From: Mauremys mutica
Taxonomy: Eukaryota > Chordata > Testudines > Geoemydidae
NCBI RefSeq assembly: GCF_020497125.1
Contig: NC_059075.1
Coordinates: 66,855,321 to 66,919,320 of the forward strand
DNA: 64,000 nt
Reading direction: 5' to 3'
Below the pieces are notes generated by a model. That model was not told the origin of the DNA, made no database searches, and worked only from the letters and a program-made list of their open reading frames with translations. This document shows, one piece after another, positions 57,000-64,000 of the stretch. Each line of letters opens with the position of its first letter. Positions within the stretch are counted from its first letter, which is position 1. The position numbers and the translations under genes are program-made.

Positions 57000-58703
57000 C
57001 TATGACTAAAGTCCTTAGTCAGTCAAAACTTGCATTGACTTTAATGGACATATTGACTTAGCTGTGATTACTGTATTGGGCCTCTACCGCTCAAGAAACA
57101 GCATAATGGCCAGAGTGGAGAGAATCTGCTCCCTGCTTGGCTCTACTGTTGATATTAATTATACAAAACTGTAAGTATGGCACTGTCTTCCTTGTGCTAT
57201 TTATTTTTCTCTCTTATTTTGCTATAAATAGATAAATTGCATTTAAAAAAAAATTGAGTCAAATGATCCAATTAATAAGAACACCTGCTGGCAATATGTG
57301 AGAAAACTGGCAATTTTACCAGTCATGTTTAAATGTAAGTAGATCTAATCTACCCAATCTAATCTTTCTAGGTATTTTAATGTATCCATCAGAGTGCCTG
57401 AGACACTGCCAACATGTACACTATTTTTTATTTAACAAAAAATAGTATTCAAAATACAAATATATCTTTGCAAGGGGATTATAGTTTAATTCTAAAAAGC
57501 ACAAAATTCTACAAATATGTAGCAACTACTTTCCAAGGGTGTTGTGAGGACTAATTAGTTAATAAATCACTGTGAATATGAAAATCTGAGTGTTTAGTGT
57601 TAGCTCAATGTTGAGTTTATTTTTGTTACTGTAGAACTTCACTAGATGTCAGTATAGAAACCATTTTACTTATATTGTGCAGTGAGCTTTGTAGAGAGTG
57701 TGGATTTTTCTCCCTCTCAGTATAGCAGGAAAGTGAGCCGGTTTAATAAAAGGTCTAATTCCTTTAACATTTACTACTGCAGGAAGGCATTACCATTTTC
57801 ATGAAGTATGTTTTAGGATGGCAAAAACATTACTTTCTTAACACATCTGTTCTTTTAAAAAAAATCAACTTTTTTCCCTTTTTAGACCCTAATCAAGCTT
57901 CCTTGATCAGGAAGGGTTCTTATGTCCTACTGAAGTCGATGAGAATTAAGCATGTGCTTTAAATTTAAGCACATGCTTAATTATTTCCTGAATTGGGACT
58001 CTAGAGCCCTTGAAGTTAATTCTTCTAACGGGCATACTCCGTTGTCAAGTATTTCTTTTAAACGAGTTTCTTTGCATATCTGCATTGGCTAGCTGCACAA
58101 AAGATAATGGGCCAGAACTTCTAGTATGAGGAGTCATTACTTTTGCAGCACTGTCAGTATAAACTGGACCCAACTTCAGTTAACTGACTCATAGGGGAAC
58201 CCATCAGTGCAAAGGTGGCCTTCCAGAAGCATAGAACCAATGTAAAAGTCTCTTACACCACTCCCCTTCTTTGCAGCTGGTGTGGCAGTGCAAAGGGGTG
58301 TTGTTGGAGGCATGGGTACGTAGACAGGGTGCTCCTGCACCGTGCTTATCTCTGGCTGCATTTTTATCTCCTGGGGTTGTTTTGCTGTCAAAGAAAATTA
58401 GGGCAAACTAAGGGCTGCTCTAACTTGGCAGAAGGGAACTGGTGCTATATAGAACGTTAGCATGATTAAGAGGGTGTAAAGGTGAAGTTTATGCCATATT
58501 TGCATCTTCTCCCCATTGCTGACTTGTGTGCACTTAGGCTGTAGCTCTGAATCTGACACATACATTAAAAAGCAGCCTTTTGATAAGTATTATGAAAAGT
58601 GACTCTGGGAGAATGGCATCCAGGCTAAAAGATGTTTTTTAAAACTGCTAGTCCTGCAAATCCGTGCTGGGATCTGGGGATGCTTTCTTTCTTGCGTATA
58701 TTC
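57000..58703. other. Intronic sequence, nothing recognised
   Basis: AT-rich, without exon-like frames or identifiable elements. Confidence 0.3.
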
Positions 58704-59832
58704 ACTAGTAATAAACAAGGAGTCCGGCGGCACCTTAAAAACCAACAGATTTATTTGGGCATAAGCTTTAGTGGGTAAAAAACTTCACTTCTTCAGATGC
58801 ATGGAGTGAAAGTTACAGATGCAGGCATTATATAATGACACATGAAGAGAAGAGAGTTACCTCACAAGTGGAGAACCAGTGTTGACAGTGTTCGATCAGG
58901 GTGGATGTAGTCAGTGGTGCGCTGGAGCCGGTTCGCAAGAACCGGTTGTTAAATTTAGAAGCCGGTGTAGAACCGGTTGTAGAGGGGTTGGCGGGTGGGC
59001 AAACTCCAGTCTGCGGGCCACATCCGGCCCGCGGGACCGTCCTGTCTGGCCCACCTGAGCTCCCAGCTGGGGAGGCTCCCCCGGCCCCTCCCCCACTTCC
59101 TCCCCCTCTCGTAGAGCCCCAGTGCGCCATGCCAGCGCTTTGGGCAGCTCTGCAGCTCCTGCTGCTTTGAGCAGCATGGTAAGGGGGCCGGGCCGGGGCT
59201 GGGAGGAGGGGTTGGATAAGGGGCAGGGAGCGGTTGGAGGGGGCAGAGGTTCGGGGGGGGGCGGTCAGGGGACGGGAGTTGGGTAGGCGTGGGAGTACCG
59301 GGGGTCTGTTGGGGTGGTGGTGGATGGGGTCGGGGCAGTTAGGGGACAGGGAGCGGGGGAGGTTGATTGGTTGCGGGTTCTGAGGGTAGCAGTCAGGGAC
59401 AGGAAGTGGGTTGGGGTCAGATGGAGGAGGGAGACAGGCACGTGGGGCTTGTACTCACCGTGCGGTTCCCTATCGGATCTTCGGCAGTGGGGGGGGATCT
59501 TCACTCACTCCGGGTGAAGGACCTGCCGCCAAAATGCTGCCGAAACCGGTTATTAGGATTTTGGGAGCTCATCACTGGATGTAGTCCACTCCCAATAATA
59601 GATGGGGAGGTGTCACACTGGTTCTCCACTTGTGAGGTAACTCCCTTCTCTTCATGTGTCATTATATAATGCCTGCATCTGTAATTTTCACTCCATGCAT
59701 CTGAAGAAGTGAAGTTTTTTACCCACAAAAGTTTATGCCCAAATAAATCTGTTAGTCTTTAAGGTGCCACCAGACTCCTTTTGTTTTTGTGGATACAGAC
59801 TAACACGGCTATCCCCTGATACTAGTAATAAA
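58704..59832 (-). mobile_element. Penelope-like inverted-repeat element with 12-bp duplication, split by a hAT
   Basis: The element (58716-59820) is flanked by an exact ACTAGTAATAAA (58704-58715 and 59821-59832). Its two arms (about 58718-58895 and 59600-59783) are inverted copies of about 175 bp with only a few differences. The right end, ACAGACTAACACGGCTATCC, extends about 35 bp past the arm. Each arm holds a hammerhead-like core (CTGAAGA, stem, then TAAA on one arm and AAAA on the other in place of GAAA). A hAT element was inserted at the apex between the arms. Without it the element is about 430 bp. Confidence 0.8.
58904..59585. mobile_element. Non-autonomous hAT element, 666 bp, exact 8-bp duplication
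   Basis: The element (58912-59577) starts CAGTGGTGCGCTGGAGCCGG and ends GGGAGCTCATCACTG. An exact GATGTAGT flanks it (58904-58911 and 59578-59585). The ends match the element at 52963, with this copy in the opposite orientation. From about 58988 it holds a second hAT-like left end (GGGTGGGCAAACTCCAG, similar to 34271) with a G-rich minisatellite to about 59420. Confidence 0.9.
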
Positions 59833-62800
59833 GATTGTCTTCAGTGAGACGTGTGGCTCCATTGCCGTCACAAGGCTTGTGCAAGTGTATCTGTTTAACC
59901 CTATAATTAGTGCTTAGGAAATAATTCTGTTGATGCACAAAAGGGAATGGAATTTCAGATCACACTCTCTTACCTGTGTTAGCTCTGCAGGGACAGAGGG
60001 AGTCTAACTACTTTTTTTGTTTTTGAGGGTTTTTTGGGTCACTAATGAGCAGATATGTCTTGGAAAACACATTTTTACAGTCATTTTTCAGAGCGGAACG
60101 TTAGGTACCTTTGTATACCCCCAAAAAATCAAACGTTTTAACAGTAGTAGCCAGATACCAATGATGGGAAAATTAGAAATGCATAAAAACAGATTTTGAA
60201 AATATAAATGTCAGACAAAAATTAGCAGCAAAAGGAATTTTGTAGAGAGGTTTGTTAGATTAACAAAGAGTACTTGCAGATAAGATAGCATATGGTACAA
60301 TCAACATTTAAAGATTTCAGTTCTTTTAGAAGGAAATATGAATGGATTTTTCATAAATTATACCCACTTTGAGGAGACAAGGGAAAAGGAGAGAGCGTTT
60401 TTGAAGCTCTGCCTTATATAAGATTTCCTTTCTCTCAGCTGATACCCTAAGGGCATTTAGTTTAAATCCTGCACTTCAGGCTGTTTAAGTGGTTTGTAAC
60501 AGGACAGGTACAGCATATTAAAGAGCCTTTACAAAGGCACCTTGAGGAATTGTCTTTTAATATTTTAAAGATGGGAGTCTTACTTTTCTCGCTCCCTTCC
60601 CTCCACCCATCACCATTTTATTTTAGCTGAGTCATCAAATTCTGCTGCAGCAGAGCTCTAGAGTAAAATCCTACTGCGAGTTGTGCTATTTGTGAACAAC
60701 ACAACAGTCCACTTTTTGGCCTCAAAGGAAAGCATATGTGCCTACTTTTCATTTCCTCTAGACTGAAATGAGGGCTAAGAGCACCAAGTCCCTTGATGAA
60801 AAAAGCAGGCTGAACAACTCTTGCCTTTCTCAAAATGCCTTGTGCTGGAGTGTTGGGAAGTTGTGGCATTCATGGTCAGGTCTGCCTAATTCCTTAGAGA
60901 GATCTAGACTTGCTTACATGTTTAGAAGGGGGATCACTGAAGGGCCAGAAAGCCATGAAAAAATGCACAAAAAGGCACAGCAAGTTCTTTCCTTCAGACC
61001 ATTGGAGCTACAGAAAAATCAAGGTGTAGCAAAGCTCAGGAGACGTGGTTTTGAAAGCTCCTTTTAGAGAGCTATGTCCTGCTGAGTCTGATCTGGGAAA
61101 GGTGCATGGACAGTGCTTGGAATCTGTTAACCTTCAGGGCATGCTGCAAGGCCCATCTTTTCCCCAAGGCATTTGGGGAGGGTTGCAGGTCTTGTCGTTA
61201 GTAGTGGGGGTTATTTTATGTATTGGAACATATTTATTATACACGGGAAAGAACAGTCCATTGTATTAAAATGTTACTGTGAAATTAAATTTATTGGCTG
61301 GGTGCCCAGAGCTTGGGAAGGGGGCCTCTAGTTTTCTTTATATAAATCAAATATATCAATGTGCACCTAGAAATTAAACAGAATGTGAGGGCATAGGATT
61401 AATTGCATGAGAACATTGTTTTTTGAGATGAGGGCTGACAACCCCTGCCATTTCCCGATGACCCATGTATGTGAGAAAATATAGGAACATTTAAATATTA
61501 CGCCAAACAGATAGACAAGTAGCAGCCAAAGCACCCTCCATCCGTTCCCTATTTCAGGCTCTTAGGGCAAATCTAGCAATAAACTAAGTAGGGGGCAAAT
61601 AAACACTCTCATTTGTGGTCTTCAGCTTCGTATATTTTTAAAAATTGAGAGAAATAAGAAAAATAGCACCCACTAGTAAACTGACCAGGTCACAGTTAGA
61701 AGGGTCATAAGTCTTCATATCTTGGGGCACGAGTTGATCCCTCTCCATCTATGGTATTGCTAATTTGGATGCTTATGGCAGGGTTTCTCAATTTTTTTCA
61801 TTATATGGACTGAAATTTAATAAATTGTCTCGTGCACAATTTCTTTCCCATTTCTGATTGCAGAGACCACCCCCCTTCCCATTCCTGACCACATAACATC
61901 CCTGCAATTATAGCAGATGTTCACATGGAAAAATAATAGTAGGGAAGAACGTAATGTATTTTTAGCCTCTCTCAGTGCAATTTGACAGCTGGAAATAAGG
62001 AGGAGTGCTGACACCACTTGACCAGCAGCTCTTGTCAGATCACCAGTGCTCTATGGCTCACGTTTTGAGAACTGCTGCCTTACAGGGTTTTATATGCGAT
62101 TTTCTGAATCATGAGCTTGGCTATTGTCAGCTATCAGTTGGCCTACTGGTCCTTCCTTGTGTGACGATTTTGGTGTTCCTACATAGACCCACTTTTTAAG
62201 AGATGGGCCCAAACCATAAAGTTCAAATCTGGATTCCGAAGTTTCTGGTGGTTGGAGGTGGTCAGATCTAGGGTGATGAGATGGGCCCATCTCTATATTT
62301 TATACAGCTGAAATGATTAATATAAATAATAAAACTAAAGAGTATTACAAAGAACTGCAGGTAAATGTATTTTACAAAATGTATTTTGTAAATACCTTCT
62401 CTGTCTTTTCACTATATTACTTACACCCTTACCTGCTGTTCCCTTGCCTCCTGGGAAGTAAAATAGCATCTAATTTAGTTGCCTGAGTATAATTATACAT
62501 TGCACTTTTAAACTCTGGGATTTATCCCTTCTTGTCTGCAGTTTTTAAATCTGCTCATAAACCACAGTTCAGTAGCCTGATGTCGGAGATCCTTGTGAAG
62601 AGGTTAGAGTGTATTTCCCCCCCTCTCCTTTCTCAAGAAAGATCCAACCTGGCTGAATCTCTGAAATGAACTGTTGTTTTGCCTTTTATAGGAGTAGAAG
62701 TATGATGTCTGAGCTCCAGGAAGCTGTTTCCCCACACGTAAGGCTTCAATTGTTGCTACTCTGGATTATTTCAGATAATAAAGTACTTTGGGGGGGAACA

Positions 62801-63044
62801 GAATTCATCTGGTTCCAGTGTACATGGTCACTCTCTCGGCCTTGCCTTGGTGTTATTCATACTCTGAAAGATTGTGTCCAGTCTGCTTGTACTGGAGTGA
62901 GCAGGGTTAAAAAAAACTTGGTTTAAACCTTGTTCAGTAAATCTAACCACTAGAGTTTCTCTATTTACAGAATGAAAGTTGAAATCCCTTTTAACTTAGT
63001 ATTGGTAAGTGGGGGATGGGAGGCAAGAAACTCATAGTTTAGTA
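59833..63044. other. Intronic sequence, nothing firmly recognised
   Basis: No exon 3 of COX16 and no clear element were found over 3.2 kb. Short frames at 60768-61067 and 62666-62926 have no domain or splice context. Confidence 0.35.
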
Positions 63045-64000
63045 CAGGGGTCGGCAACCTTTCAGCAGTGGTGTGCCGAGTCTTCATTTGTTCACTCTAA
63101 TTTAAGGTTTCGCATGCCGGTAATACATTTTAATGTTTTTTAGAAGGTCTCTCTCTACACGTCTATATATTATATAACTAAACTAGTGTTGTATTGTAAA
63201 ATAAACAAGGTTTTCAAAATGTTTAAGAAGCTTCATTTAAAATTAAATTAAAATGTTGATCTTACGCTGCCGGCCCGCTGCTGGTCTGGGGTTCTGTTCG
63301 TCTAGGCCGGCAGTGGGCTGAGTGGGGCCTGCAGCCGGGACCCCAGCTGGGAAGGGTCTGGCAGCGGGCTGTGTGGGGCTAGCAGCCGGGACCCCAGACT
63401 GGCAGTGGGCTGAGCAGCTCAGCTCACTGCCGCTCAGGGGTTCCATCCACCGGCTCCTACCAGCCGGGATTCCGGCTGCCGGACCCGCTCAGCCCGCTGC
63501 TGGTCTGGGGTCCCGTCCCTGCCCTCATACAGTGGGTACCTACATTCTCCCTGGTTCTGGCCCGTTCTCTTCCTCTCTCTGCACTGAGCTGAGGGTGGGA
63601 GTGGACCGAGCACAGGGCTGGGGGTGAAGGGTCTGGCCAGGAACTAGAATGAGGGAGAGGGCTCAGGGTTGGGGCAGGAGGTTTGGGTGTGGGGGCACTT
63701 ACCTGGGCAACTCCCATTTGGTGTGAGGCGTGCAGGTGGGAATGTGAGTGGGGGTGCAGGAGCTCCCGTTTGGTGCTCAGGGTGGGGATGGGGATGTGCG
63801 GGGTGCGTGGGATGTGTGAGGGGCTGGAGATGTGGGGGGTGCAAGAGTCAGGGCAGAGGGCTAGGCAGATGTGAGGGGGGTGCAGGTGTCAGGGTAGGGG
63901 GGCTGGGTATGTGTGGGGGTGCCAGAGTCAGGGCTGGGGTCATGCAGGGGGTTGAAGGAGTCAGCAGAGGGCTGGGTGGTACAGGGCTCAGGGCAGGGGC
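63045..64000 (+). mobile_element. hAT element, left end, cut by window edge
   Basis: It starts CAGGGGTCGGCAACCTTTCAG, a widespread hAT terminus. A GC-rich block with GCCGGGACCCCAG repeats (63265-63510) follows. From about 63660 there is a G-rich minisatellite with GGGGTGCAGG and GTCAGGGCTGGGG units. The right end and target duplication are beyond 64000. Confidence 0.75.

Larger units (their letters stand above)
44104..64000 (+). other. COX16 intron 2 (start), at least 19.9 kb
   Basis: No exon 3 candidate with a DPELEKK-like frame was found on the plus strand. The sequence is dominated by mobile elements listed separately. The claim that this is all intron depends on the gene having its usual later exons. 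Confidence 0.55.

Noticed and set aside
44104..64000. COX16 exon 3
   Set aside because: I looked for a plus-strand frame resembling DPELEKKLK after an acceptor and found none; the exon is probably beyond the window.

Overview
The window looks like nuclear DNA of a cryptodiran turtle, or a very close sauropsid. The reasons are a tRNA-derived SINE whose tail matches CR1 (the Cry type of cryptodires), abundant CR1 LINEs on both strands, many hAT elements and their short derivatives, TIR elements ending in the 'gtgtagacaaggcc' motif, Penelope-like retroelements with hammerhead-type motifs, and one vertebrate nuclear gene. No prokaryotic or organellar feature was seen. These family names come from memory of the families and were not searched.

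The one gene identified with confidence is COX16, a cytochrome c oxidase assembly factor, on the + strand. Exon 1 (26075-26170) lies in a CpG island with NRF-1-like, CRE-like, ETS and GC-box motifs. Exon 2 (44026-44103) follows a 17.9 kb intron. Both junctions are phase 0 with consensus splice sites. The remaining exons were not found before position 64000, so the gene probably runs off the right edge. A second probable coding piece is a terminal exon at 5105-5347 (+) of a gene I could not identify. Everything else is intergenic or intronic.

Layout: 1-5 kb holds a decayed Myb/SANT transposon, a SINE, TIR elements and a possible LTR. 5.1-5.35 kb is the unidentified exon. 7.5-11.8 kb has a small hAT element, a CR1 fragment and a CR1 reverse-transcriptase remnant hit by another hAT. 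15.0-15.4 kb has a CR1 tail between two diverged 93-bp direct repeats. 16.5-22.2 kb is a nest: two LTRs flank a short TIR element containing a minus-strand CR1, which contains a 2.26 kb hAT holding a GC-rich self-complementary satellite. 22.5-25.7 kb has a hAT, a Penelope-like copy and two TIR elements, up to the COX16 promoter. The COX16 intron carries a Penelope-like copy, a mariner-type element, a minus-strand LTR, two hAT elements (one with a broken transposase) and a retroviral LTR with a proline-like primer-binding site. 44-64 kb has more hAT elements with perfect 8-bp target duplications, an inverted pair of an unnamed repeat, two Penelope-like copies (one split by two nested hATs) and a hAT cut by the window end.

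The genes do not form an operon or pathway. The most informative content is insertion history, readable from exact target-site duplications, and the Penelope-like set with 11-13 bp duplications and decayed hammerhead-type motifs.
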